Shown piece by piece: positions 1 to 5,402 of a stretch of DNA of 5,402 bases. A program made the translations under genes and the position numbers. Where the stretch lies: the NCBI GenBank assembly GCA_903917505.1, contig CAIXAY010000046.1:1-5402 (forward strand), in the 5' to 3' direction. The stretch's first letter is position 1, and the number at the start of each line of letters is the position of its first letter. The notes beneath the pieces are model-generated. The model searched no databases and was not told the origin of the DNA. It was given only the letters and a program-made list of their open reading frames with translations. Source of the stretch: an uncultured beta proteobacterium. Its GTDB lineage: Bacteria; Pseudomonadota; Gammaproteobacteria; Burkholderiales; Rhodocyclaceae.

Positions 1-306
1 CTCGACGAAGCGCAGAACACGACGCCCGAGCAGATGAAGATGTTCCTGACGCGCATCGGCATCGGCGCCAAGGCCGTGGTCACCGGCGACGTGACGCAGA
101 TCGACCTGCAGCGCGGCCAGAAGAGCGGCCTGGTCGAAGCGCGCAAGATCCTGAAGGACGTGCGCGGCATCGCCTTTTCCGAATTCCAGAAGGAAGACGT
201 CGTCCGCCACCCGCTGGTGGCGCGCATCGTCTCCGCCTATGAGGCGCATACCGCCGCCGAGGAAGCCCGGCATGGTGAAAGTCGCGGTGACCAGCAAACG
301 CCTTAA
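1..306 (+). CDS. phoH: PhoH-like ATPase, C-terminal part (5' truncated by window)
   Basis: The reading frame is open from base 1 and ends at TAA 304-306, giving about 101 residues. It begins with [20 protein letters not shown], which is the Walker B (LDEAQN) region and the following helix of the PhoH/YbeZ family. [13 protein letters not shown] then follows, the conserved strand and sensor region, and [20 protein letters not shown] is the usual C-terminal block. The Walker A loop and N-terminal region lie upstream of the window. PhoH-like proteins are cytoplasmic P-loop NTPases thought to act in RNA metabolism beside YbeY; the E. coli homologue YbeZ is about 346 residues, so roughly the last third is seen here. 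The last 35 nt overlap the start of ybeY, which implies translational coupling. The family call is secure; the substrate is not known from sequence. Confidence 0.95.
   Translation, partial: LDEAQNTTPEQMKMFLTRIGIGAKAVVTGDVTQIDLQRGQKSGLVEARKILKDVRGIAFSEFQKEDVVRHPLVARIVSAYEAHTAAEEARHGESRGDQQTP
259..264 (+). promoter_or_regulatory. Ribosome binding site for ybeY
   Basis: GAGGAA lies 7 nt before ATG 272, inside the coding sequence of phoH. It decides the ybeY start: an in-frame ATG at 239 lies upstream of this site and would add 11 residues ([11 protein letters not shown]) that do not look like a YbeY N-terminus. Confidence 0.7.
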
Positions 307-751
307 CCTCAGCGTGCAATACGCACAGCAAGCCGACGGCCCGCCCGCCCGCGCGCAGCTGCGGCGCTGGGCGCGCGCCGCGCTCGACGTCGATGGCGTG
401 CGCGGCGGCCAGATCACGGTGCGCTTTGTCGACGCCGACGAGGGCCGCACGCTCAACCGCGACTACCGGCACAAGGACTACGCGACCAACGTCCTGTCCT
501 TCCCTTACGCCAGCGAACCCGTCGTCTGCGGCGACCTCGTCGTCTGCGCGCCAGTCGTCGCGCGCGAGGCGGCCGAGCAGGACAAGCCGCTGCTCGCGCA
601 CTACGCGCACCTGATCGTGCACGGCGTGCTGCATCTGCAAGGTTACGACCACGAGGGCGGCAAAAAACAGGCGCGGCTGATGGAAAATCATGAACGCGCC
701 ATACTCGCCGCACTCGGCTATGCTGATCCTTATTTAGACTCTAAGGAGTAA
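272..751 (+). CDS. ybeY: Endoribonuclease YbeY (16S rRNA maturation/quality control)
   Basis: The 159-residue product is close to the 155 residues of E. coli YbeY. YbeY is a cytoplasmic zinc-dependent single-strand endoribonuclease involved in 16S rRNA 3'-end maturation and ribosome quality control. The metal site is clear: [11 protein letters not shown] at residues 117-127 supplies the three zinc-binding histidines H117, H121 and H127. Other family blocks are [20 protein letters not shown] (59-78) and [10 protein letters not shown] (87-96). ATG 272 is chosen because of the GAGGAA site 7 nt upstream and the family length. The gene starts inside phoH, an arrangement common for this pair. Its TAA stop (749-751) is in the same frame as corC downstream. 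Confidence 0.96.
   Translation: MVKVAVTSKRLNLSVQYAQQADGPPARAQLRRWARAALDVDGVRGGQITVRFVDADEGRTLNRDYRHKDYATNVLSFPYASEPVVCGDLVVCAPVVAREAAEQDKPLLAHYAHLIVHGVLHLQGYDHEGGKKQARLMENHERAILAALGYADPYLDSKE
742..748 (+). promoter_or_regulatory. Shine-Dalgarno-like TAAGGAG without a matching start codon
   Basis: TAAGGAG at the very end of ybeY matches the 16S anti-SD sequence well, but no ATG, GTG or TTG lies within normal reach in the corC frame. The annotated corC ATG is 72 nt further on, beyond a hairpin. It may be a chance match in the codons for the residues before the ybeY stop, or a relic of an earlier downstream start. Function is uncertain. Confidence 0.3.
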
Positions 752-765
752 AGCCTTCGCATCGA

Positions 766-785
766 CCGGGCTGGCGACAGCCCGG
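766..785 (+). other. Perfect 8-bp hairpin with GCGA tetraloop in the ybeY–corC spacer
   Basis: CCGGGCTG (766-773) and CAGCCCGG (778-785) are exact reverse complements separated by GCGA, a GNRA-type tetraloop. No T-tract follows, so it is not a standard intrinsic terminator. It begins 14 nt after the ybeY stop and ends 35 nt before the corC start. A role in mRNA stability, processing or attenuation between the two genes is possible but inferred. Confidence 0.6.
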
Positions 786-820
786 CCCGCGCGACAGCGA
801 TCCTCACCCTCATCAAGCCC

Positions 821-1654
821 ATGGACCCTGACAAACCGACTTTCCTCGAACGCCTCTCCGCCTTCCTGCTACGCAAGCCCGAGGACCGCGAAGCCTTGAT
901 CAAATTGCTGCATGGCGCGTACGAGCGTCATCTGCTTGACGCCGACGCGCTGTCGATCACCGAAGGCGCGCTCGCCGCCTCCGAGATCAGCGTGCGCGAG
1001 GTCATGGTGCCGCGCGCGCAGATCAAATCGGTGGCCATCGACGATCCGCTCGACGAGATCATTGCCCTGGTCAACCGCACCGGCCATTCGCGCTTTCCGG
1101 TCGTCGACGGCGATCTTGACCATGTCATCGGCGTGCTGCTGGCCAAGGATCTCTTGCGCCCGCAAAGCGCTGCGCGCTTCCGGCTGCGCGACTGGCTGCG
1201 CCCGGTGGTTTTCATCCCCGAGTCCAAGCGCCTCAACGTGCTGCTGCGCGAGTTCCGCGTGTCGCATCACCACATGGCGGTGGTCATCGACGAATACGCC
1301 GGCGTCTGCGGCCTCATCACCATCGAGGACGTGCTCGAACAGATCGTCGGCGACATCGAGGATGAATACGATTTCGACGAAGCCGACGACAATATCCGGC
1401 TCGACCAGAACGGCCGCTACCGCGTCAAGGCCCGGACGGCCATCGCCGACTTCAACGCCGCTTTCGCCACGCAGTTCAGCGACGCCGAATACAACACCGT
1501 CGGCGGCCTGATCCTGCAGCATCTCGGCCGGGTACCCAAGCGCCGCGAAGTGCTCGATCTCGACGGCCTGCGCATCCAGGTCCTGCGCGCCGACAGCCGC
1601 CGGCTCTACACCCTGCTCGTCAGCGTCACGCAGAGCGCCGATGTCGAGGCCTGA
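821..1654 (+). CDS. corC: CorC/YbeX family CBS-domain protein
   Basis: The 277-residue protein has the CorC (YbeX) layout. After a short N-terminal region come two CBS motifs, about 62-115 (VREVMVPRAQI, GHSRFPVVDG, GVLLAKDLL) and about 128-183 (PVVFIPESKRLNVLL, HMAVVIDEYAGVCGLITIEDVLEQIVGDIEDE). A C-terminal CorC_HlyC domain follows at about 192-270. No membrane segment is visible, so this is the soluble form rather than the DUF21-containing type. The family was named for a link to CorA-dependent magnesium/cobalt efflux; YbeX has since been tied to ribosome biogenesis and Mg2+ homeostasis, which fits its place beside ybeY. ATG 821 has no clear Shine-Dalgarno sequence, but no other start codon exists in frame after the ybeY stop, and the N-terminus fits the family. 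The 3' end overlaps lnt by 14 nt. Confidence 0.93.
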   Translation: MDPDKPTFLERLSAFLLRKPEDREALIKLLHGAYERHLLDADALSITEGALAASEISVREVMVPRAQIKSVAIDDPLDEIIALVNRTGHSRFPVVDGDLDHVIGVLLAKDLLRPQSAARFRLRDWLRPVVFIPESKRLNVLLREFRVSHHHMAVVIDEYAGVCGLITIEDVLEQIVGDIEDEYDFDEADDNIRLDQNGRYRVKARTAIADFNAAFATQFSDAEYNTVGGLILQHLGRVPKRREVLDLDGLRIQVLRADSRRLYTLLVSVTQSADVEA

Positions 1655-3185
1655 CGGGCGCGCGCTGCAACGCTTCGCCGCCTTGCTGCTCGGCGCGGCG
1701 AGCGTGCTCGCCTACGCGCCCTTCGCCGCCTTCCCGCTGCTCTGGCTGACGCTCAGCGGCCTTTTCGCCTTGCTGGCGTTCGCCGCCAACAAGCGGCGCG
1801 GCGCGCTGCACGGCGCGCTGATCGGCGCCGCCTTCGGCCTTGGGCTGTTCGGCGCCGGCGTGTCCTGGGTCTATGTCAGCCTGAGCGTCTTCGGCGGCAT
1901 GCCGGCCGCCGTCGCGGCGCTGTGCACCGCCGGCTTCTGCGTCGTGCTCTCGCTTTATCCGGCGCTCGCCGGCGCGCTCTTCGTGCGTTTCGCGCCGCGC
2001 GGCTGGTGGTCGCGCAGCCTGTTCTTCGCCGCCCTGTGGACGCTGGCCGAATGGCTGCGCGGCTGGGTGTTCACCGGTTTCCCCTGGCTCGCCGCCGGCT
2101 ATTCGCAGGTCCCGGCCAGTCCGCTCGTCGGCTTCGCGCCGCTCGTCGGCGTCTATGGCGTTTCGCTGCTCACCGCGCTGCTCGCCGCGCTGCTGGCCTG
2201 CGTGCTGTCGCGGCGCGCGCTGACGATCCCGAGCGCAGCGGTCCTGCACCGCTCGCGCTACGATTTCATTGCGCCGCTCGTGTGCGCCGGCCTGCTGCTG
2301 GCGAGCGGCACCGCCTTGCGGCAAGTCGAATGGACCGCGGCGCAGGGCGAAGCGCTCAGCGTCACCCTGCTGCAAGGCAACGTCGCGCAGGACATGAAGT
2401 GGCGCCCGGAAAAATTCGAAGAATCGCTGCGCACCTATTACCAGCTGGCGCTCGACAACCCGGCGCAGCTGACCGTGCTGCCGGAAACGGCGCTGCCGGC
2501 CTTTCTCGAGCAGATTCCCGACGAATACCTCAAGGCCTTGCGCGAGCTCGCCGAACGCCGGCAAGGCGACCTGCTGTTCGGCGTCGCCGCCGGCGACATG
2601 AAGCAATACGCCAATGCCGCGGTCAGCGTCGGGCAGTCGCCGCAGCAGCGTTACAGCAAGTCGCATCTGGTGCCCTTCGGCGAGTTCGTGCCGACCGGTT
2701 TCGCCTGGTTACTCGCTCTCGGCAACATTCCAATGTCGGATTTCACGCCGGGCGCGGACAAGCAACCGCCGCTGCAAATCGCCGGCCAGAAGGTCGCGGT
2801 CAATATCTGTTACGAGGATGCCTTCGGCGAGGAAATCGTCCGCGCACTGCCCGAGGCGACGCTGCTCGTCAATCTCTCCAACGTCGCCTGGTTCGGCGAT
2901 TCGCTGGCGCCGGCGCAGCACCTGCAGATCGCCCAGATGCGCGCGCTCGAGACCGGCCGCATGATGCTGCGCGCGACCAATACCGGGATGACCGCCATCG
3001 TCAGCGCCGACGGCCACGTGCAGGCCGCGTTGAAACCATTCACGCGCGGCGCCCTGCGCGGCGAAGTCCGCGCCTACGCGGGCAGCACGCCCTACGTGCG
3101 CTGGGGCAACCGCGCGGCGATTGTTGGCGCCTTGCTGCTGATCGCCTTATTATGGCGGCGCAAGGCGGCCTTCCCGAACGATTAA
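1641..3185 (+). CDS. lnt: Apolipoprotein N-acyltransferase
   Basis: Lnt is an inner-membrane enzyme that transfers an acyl chain from phospholipid to the N-terminal cysteine of apolipoproteins, the last step of lipoprotein maturation. The 514-residue length matches E. coli Lnt (512). The N-terminal half is strongly hydrophobic, with several membrane spans between residues about 10 and 225 and another at about 491-506. The periplasmic nitrilase-like domain lies between (about 240-480). The catalytic triad is present: E282 in LPETALPAF, K340 in RYSKSHLVPFGEFVP and C390 in VNICYED, corresponding to E267, K335 and C387 in E. coli. E348 in PFGE and E392 in CYE are also conserved. ATG 1641 overlaps the corC end by 14 nt and has no strong ribosome binding site, so translation is probably coupled to corC. 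Confidence 0.97.
   Translation: MSRPDGRALQRFAALLLGAASVLAYAPFAAFPLLWLTLSGLFALLAFAANKRRGALHGALIGAAFGLGLFGAGVSWVYVSLSVFGGMPAAVAALCTAGFCVVLSLYPALAGALFVRFAPRGWWSRSLFFAALWTLAEWLRGWVFTGFPWLAAGYSQVPASPLVGFAPLVGVYGVSLLTALLAALLACVLSRRALTIPSAAVLHRSRYDFIAPLVCAGLLLASGTALRQVEWTAAQGEALSVTLLQGNVAQDMKWRPEKFEESLRTYYQLALDNPAQLTVLPETALPAFLEQIPDEYLKALRELAERRQGDLLFGVAAGDMKQYANAAVSVGQSPQQRYSKSHLVPFGEFVPTGFAWLLALGNIPMSDFTPGADKQPPLQIAGQKVAVNICYEDAFGEEIVRALPEATLLVNLSNVAWFGDSLAPAQHLQIAQMRALETGRMMLRATNTGMTAIVSADGHVQAALKPFTRGALRGEVRAYAGSTPYVRWGNRAAIVGALLLIALLWRRKAAFPND
3124..3153 (+). promoter_or_regulatory. Candidate sigma70 promoter for the hemerythrin gene, inside lnt
   Basis: TTGGCG (3124-3129, 4/6 to TTGACA) and TATTAT (3148-3153, 5/6 to TATAAT) are separated by 18 bp. 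The -10 falls on two adjacent TTA leucine codons of lnt, A/T-rich in an otherwise GC-rich gene. Transcription would begin near 3160, giving a leader of roughly 45 nt before ATG 3206. This is pattern matching only. Confidence 0.3.
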
Positions 3186-3192
3186 ATCACCC

Positions 3193-3197
3193 GGGGT
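3193..3197 (+). promoter_or_regulatory. Weak ribosome binding site for the hemerythrin gene
   Basis: GGGGT lies 8 nt before ATG 3206 and is a partial match to GAGGT. It supports that ATG, which also places the family N-terminus (short lead, then the first ligand histidine at residue 21) where expected. Confidence 0.45.
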
Positions 3198-3205
3198 ACA
3201 GCACC

Positions 3206-3631
3206 ATGGCACTGCTCTCCTGGTCCGATCAGTATTCGATCGGCAACGACCTCATCGATAGCGAACATGAGGAGTTGTTCCGCCTGATCAACGACTTTCA
3301 CAGCCAATGGCTGCACGGGCGCAAGCAGCAAACGATCGCCAAGGTCTTGAACCAGCTGATCGTCTATGCCGAGATGCATTTCCGCCATGAAGAGACGATC
3401 ATGCGCGACGCGGGCTTCCCGCTGCTGGACGAGCACATGGCCTTGCACGAGGCCTTGATCGATACGATTTTCGCGTTGCAGAAAGCGTACGAGGAAGGCG
3501 GCTTGCGCCTCGAGATGGATACCATGAAGTTCGTGAAATCCTGGCTGCTCGATCACATTCTGCAAAACGATTACCGCTTCCGCGATTTTCTGGCGCACAA
3601 GAAGAACCCGCCCGAAACGACAGACCAATAG
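3206..3631 (+). CDS. Bacteriohemerythrin (single-domain O2-binding di-iron protein)
   Basis: The 141-residue soluble protein consists of one hemerythrin domain. All ligands of the di-iron site are visible: H21 (DSEHEEL), H58 and E62 (MHFRHEE), H77 and H81 (LDEHMALHE), H117 and D122 (DHILQNDYRF). The spacing agrees to within one residue with characterised bacteriohemerythrins such as that of Methylococcus capsulatus. The family binds O2 reversibly and is proposed to store, deliver or sense oxygen in microaerobic bacteria. There is no transmembrane, methyl-accepting or GGDEF domain, so it is an autonomous carrier rather than a sensor. The open frame continues upstream through lnt, but that extension lacks hemerythrin similarity; ATG 3206 is the sensible start. 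It begins 20 nt after the lnt stop and lies 52 nt before the mutarotase gene. Specific physiological role unknown. Confidence 0.93.
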   Translation: MALLSWSDQYSIGNDLIDSEHEELFRLINDFHSQWLHGRKQQTIAKVLNQLIVYAEMHFRHEETIMRDAGFPLLDEHMALHEALIDTIFALQKAYEEGGLRLEMDTMKFVKSWLLDHILQNDYRFRDFLAHKKNPPETTDQ

Positions 3632-3672
3632 CCGCCCAATCACTTTCCCGCCAACAATTACAAACTTTCATC

Positions 3673-3677
3673 AGGAG
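3673..3677 (+). promoter_or_regulatory. Ribosome binding site for the mutarotase gene
   Basis: AGGAG is placed 6 nt before ATG 3684, the strongest standard Shine-Dalgarno sequence in the window. The 52-nt gap before the gene (3632-3683) is A/T-richer than the surroundings but shows no hairpin terminator and no convincing promoter, so co-transcription with the hemerythrin gene is likely. Confidence 0.75.
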
Positions 3678-3683
3678 ACCCCA

Positions 3684-4604
3684 ATGCCCGTGCAATCCGC
3701 AGCGCAAGCCCTTTCCGAGCAACTGGCCGAGGCGGCCGGCATCCGCACCGTCGATTCGACCGAGTTCTACCCGGCCCTGCACCTCGCGGGGAATCCGGCC
3801 CTGCCGATGCTCGCCGTCGACAATGCGCTCGGGCACGCGGTCATCGCCCTGCAGGGGGCGCACTTGATGGCCTTCCGCCCGGCGGGCCAGCGCGAAATGC
3901 TGTGGGTCTCGCCCAAGTGCGTACTTGAACAGGGCAAGCCGATTCGCGGCGGAATTCCGCTGTGCCTGCCGTGGTTCGGACCGGGACCCGACGGCAAGAC
4001 CCTGCATGGCTTCGCCCGCACCATGCCGTGGACGCTGGTCGCCGCGGAAAAGCAGAACAACGGTGCGACCCGCCTGGTGCTTGAACTGACCGGCGACGCA
4101 TCGACTTCGGCGATGTGGCCGCACGCCTTTGCCTTCCGCCTCGAAGTCATCGTCGGCAGCGAACTCAAGCTGACGATCTCGGCGGAAAATCGCAGCGCCG
4201 ACGCGGCGCCGTTTTCATTTGCTTTCCATACCTACTTCGCCGTTCCGGATGTCGCGAAGTCGCGCATCGCAGGCCTCGCCGGCACGAGCTACATCGACAA
4301 GGTCGACAACTTCACGCGCAAGCCGCAGGAGGGCGAGGTGACGATCAGCGCCCTGACCGACCGCGTCTACCTCGACGTTCCCGCGCGCCAGACGATCAAC
4401 AGCGCCGACGGCCGGATCAACATCGACTCGGCGAGCCGCGGCGCGGTGGTCTGGAACGCCTGGACCAACGACAAGAATATGGCCGATCTCGGCGAGGGCA
4501 ATCACGTCGGCTACCTCTGCGTCGAGCGCGGCGATTTCGCCGATTACGCCGTGACCCTGCCGCCGGGCGGCAAGTACCGGCTGTCGATGACGCTGTCTTA
4601 CTGA
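3684..4604 (+). CDS. yeaD: D-hexose-6-phosphate mutarotase (YeaD family, aldose 1-epimerase fold)
   Basis: The 306-residue cytoplasmic protein belongs to the glucose-6-phosphate 1-epimerase (YeaD/YMR099C) branch of the galactose-mutarotase superfamily. It would interconvert alpha and beta anomers of glucose 6-phosphate or related hexose 6-phosphates. Key blocks in order are LQGAHLMAFRP (56-66), LWVSPKCVLEQGKPIRGGIPLC (73-94), PWFGP then LHGFAR (107-112), FSFAFHTYFAV with H182, VVWNAW (255-260) and YLCVERGDF with E281. By homology H182 and E281 are the likely general acid/base pair, and R88 and R112 are candidate phosphate or sugar contacts. RGGIP and HGFAR are typical of the phosphate-sugar branch rather than GalM. 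There is no signal peptide. It lies between hemerythrin and glyQ, which says little about its pathway. yeaD is used as the family symbol; substrate preference cannot be read from sequence. Confidence 0.9.
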   Translation: MPVQSAAQALSEQLAEAAGIRTVDSTEFYPALHLAGNPALPMLAVDNALGHAVIALQGAHLMAFRPAGQREMLWVSPKCVLEQGKPIRGGIPLCLPWFGPGPDGKTLHGFARTMPWTLVAAEKQNNGATRLVLELTGDASTSAMWPHAFAFRLEVIVGSELKLTISAENRSADAAPFSFAFHTYFAVPDVAKSRIAGLAGTSYIDKVDNFTRKPQEGEVTISALTDRVYLDVPARQTINSADGRINIDSASRGAVVWNAWTNDKNMADLGEGNHVGYLCVERGDFADYAVTLPPGGKYRLSMTLSY

Positions 4605-4639
4605 GCAACAGGATCATGGGGACCGTCAGATAAGCCGCC

Positions 4640-4659
4640 ACACCGGCGCAAGCCGGTGT
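4640..4659 (+). other. Perfect 8-bp hairpin with GCAA tetraloop
   Basis: ACACCGGC (4640-4647) and GCCGGTGT (4652-4659) are exact reverse complements around GCAA, a GNRA loop. It starts 35 nt after the mutarotase stop and has no following T-tract. It could protect the 3' end of the upstream mRNA or act as a weak terminator. CCGGTGT is repeated in tandem at 4653-4659 and 4660-4666, so the 5' arm could pair with either copy. Confidence 0.6.
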
Positions 4660-4703
4660 CCGGTGTTCGGCCTTCCTGGCTCTGCATTCCCTTGCGGTCA
4701 GAT

Positions 4704-4719
4704 TCCGGCGTTGGCCGGA
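4704..4719 (+). other. 6-bp hairpin at the right end of the palindromic element
   Basis: TCCGGC (4704-4709) and GCCGGA (4714-4719) pair perfectly around GTTG. It sits just inside the right terminal inverted repeat, mirroring the left hairpin, though the left one lies 11 bp further in from its terminal repeat. Confidence 0.5.
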
Positions 4720-4763
4720 TTGACGGTGTATCGTGCGGCGTTCTCGCGGCGGCAAAAACCTAG

Positions 4764-4769
4764 TAAAAT
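4764..4769 (+). promoter_or_regulatory. Candidate -10 element of the glyQ promoter
   Basis: TAAAAT matches TATAAT at 5 of 6 positions and lies in the only A/T-rich patch of the gap, 30 nt before the glyQ start. The best -35 at 17-bp spacing is the poor TTCTCG (4741-4746, 3/6). The leader would be about 24 nt. glyQ itself has only a weak GAAG-type ribosome binding site at 4790-4793. Confidence 0.4.
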
Positions 4770-4799
4770 CCGGCTTCTCCAGCCAACACGAAGTATTTC

Positions 4800-5402
4800 A
4801 TGCCAACCTTTCAGGAAGTCATCTTGCGTCTCCAGAGTTTCTGGGACAAGCAGGGATGCGCGCTGCTCCAGCCTTACGACATCGAGGTCGGCGCCGGCAC
4901 TTTTCACACCGCGACCTTCTTGCGCGCGATCGGGCCCGAGCCGTGGAACGCCGCTTTCGTCCAGCCGTCTCGCCGCCCCAAGGATGGTCGCTACGGCGAG
5001 AACCCGAACCGCCTGCAGCATTACTACCAGTACCAGGTGGTTTTGAAACCTTCGCCTGCCAACATCCAGGAACTCTACCTGCAGTCGCTCGAAGCGCTCG
5101 GCATCAATCTGCAGGAACACGACATCCGCTTCGTCGAGGACGACTGGGAATCGCCGACGCTCGGCGCCTGGGGGCTCGGCTGGGAAGTCTGGCTCGACGG
5201 CATGGAGGTGACGCAATTCACCTACTTCCAGGAAGTCGGCTCGCTGACCTGCAAGCCCGTGCTCGGCGAAATCACTTACGGCCTCGAGCGCCTGGCGATG
5301 TACCTGCAGGGCGTCGAGAACGTCTATGACCTGGTCTGGGCCGAGGGCCCGGGCTACCGCGTGACTTACGGCGACGTCTACCACCAGAACGAAGTCGAGC
5401 AG
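4800..5402 (+). CDS. glyQ: Glycyl-tRNA synthetase alpha subunit (3' truncated by window)
   Basis: The frame is open from ATG 4800 to the window end, giving 201 residues of the roughly 300-residue family protein. GlyQ is the catalytic subunit of the bacterial alpha2beta2 class II glycyl-tRNA synthetase, which charges tRNA-Gly in the cytoplasm; its partner GlyS is expected just downstream. Family blocks are almost unbroken: [19 protein letters not shown] (53-71), [13 protein letters not shown] (74-86), [20 protein letters not shown] (109-128), the glycine-site region [14 protein letters not shown] (134-147), motif 3-like [16 protein letters not shown] (156-171) and [12 protein letters not shown] at the cut end. 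The start gives [15 protein letters not shown], a few residues shorter than E. coli GlyQ. glyQ after lnt is a typical betaproteobacterial neighbourhood, here separated by two extra genes. Confidence 0.97.
   Translation, partial: MPTFQEVILRLQSFWDKQGCALLQPYDIEVGAGTFHTATFLRAIGPEPWNAAFVQPSRRPKDGRYGENPNRLQHYYQYQVVLKPSPANIQELYLQSLEALGINLQEHDIRFVEDDWESPTLGAWGLGWEVWLDGMEVTQFTYFQEVGSLTCKPVLGEITYGLERLAMYLQGVENVYDLVWAEGPGYRVTYGDVYHQNEVEQ

Larger units (their letters stand above)
4622..4727. repeat. 106-bp palindromic element with 7-bp terminal inverted repeats (REP/MITE-like)
   Basis: ACCGTCA (4622-4628) and TGACGGT (4721-4727) are perfect inverted repeats bounding the element. Inside are two perfect hairpins near the ends, at 4640-4659 and 4704-4719. 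It makes up most of the 195-nt gap between the mutarotase gene and glyQ. No gene is seen in it. Read on the minus strand, it has the pattern GTCAATCCGGC–GCCGGAATC … CCGGC–GCCGG … TGACGGT, resembling dispersed palindromic repeats common in proteobacterial intergenic regions. Its minus-strand translations include TPACAGV and VNPANAGI, the kind of spurious peptide such repeats produce. No target-site duplication is evident. That it is repeated elsewhere in the genome is inferred, since only one copy is in this window. Confidence 0.6.

Noticed and set aside
520..548. An 11-bp direct repeat CGTCGTCTGCG, 18 bp apart, within ybeY.
   Set aside because: It encodes the VVC-GDL-VVC stretch of a conserved YbeY strand region and is explained by repeated codons in coding sequence.
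80..691. A 203-residue minus-strand open frame opposite phoH and ybeY.
   Set aside because: It is an antisense shadow of two genes with clear family motifs.
1626..2666. A 346-residue open frame on the minus strand opposite lnt.
   Set aside because: Its composition (Arg, Gln, Glu, Ala, Gly-rich, low complexity) is typical of antisense of a GC-rich gene, with no recognisable domain. The lnt frame carries all catalytic residues.
1922..3205. A long open frame in the + strand running through lnt into the hemerythrin, suggesting a 569-residue fusion protein.
   Set aside because: The upstream part is very rich in Arg and Ala, as expected of an off-frame reading of GC-rich coding DNA, and overlaps the well-supported lnt. 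Only the part from 3206 has hemerythrin similarity.
4720..4725. TTGACG, a 5/6 match to a -35 box upstream of glyQ.
   Set aside because: It is 38 bp from the TAAAAT candidate, far outside usable spacing, and no -10 lies at 16-18 bp. It is part of the terminal inverted repeat.
4605..4799. Possible small RNA or small protein gene in the mutarotase–glyQ gap.
   Set aside because: No ribosome binding site with a plausible short open frame was seen, and the structure is better explained by the palindromic element plus the glyQ leader.
4698..5384. A 228-residue minus-strand open frame opposite glyQ.
   Set aside because: It is the antisense of a highly conserved glyQ sequence and shows no family motif.

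Overview
The window is GC-rich, densely coded DNA, and every gene lies on the + strand. The order phoH–ybeY–corC–lnt followed by glyQ is a familiar housekeeping arrangement in Betaproteobacteria. Together with the protein sequences and a bacteriohemerythrin gene, it points to a betaproteobacterium, possibly of the Rhodocyclales. That placement is inferred from gene order and recalled family sequences, not from a search.

Layout: 1-306 is the 3' end of phoH (PhoH-like ATPase). 272-751 is ybeY (rRNA endonuclease), overlapping phoH by 35 nt. 752-820 is a short spacer with a perfect GNRA-loop hairpin. 821-1654 is corC/ybeX (CBS-domain protein). 1641-3185 is lnt (apolipoprotein N-acyltransferase), overlapping corC by 14 nt. 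3206-3631 is a single-domain bacteriohemerythrin with a complete di-iron ligand set. 3684-4604 is a YeaD-type hexose-6-phosphate mutarotase. 4605-4799 is the only sizeable non-coding stretch. From 4800 the window runs into glyQ (glycyl-tRNA synthetase alpha subunit), cut by the window edge.

phoH, ybeY, corC and lnt are packed with overlaps or a short gap and probably form one transcript linking RNA/ribosome quality control with envelope lipoprotein maturation. The hemerythrin and mutarotase genes sit between this block and glyQ and have no obvious functional tie to either side. They look like a lineage-specific insertion of accessory metabolic or oxygen-related genes. A -10-like element inside the 3' end of lnt may give the hemerythrin its own promoter.

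The most notable non-genic structure is a 106-bp palindromic element at 4622-4727, between the mutarotase gene and glyQ. It has perfect 7-bp terminal inverted repeats and two internal perfect hairpins, and looks like a dispersed REP/MITE-type repeat. No convincing new multigene system is present; the coding content is conserved and recognisable.
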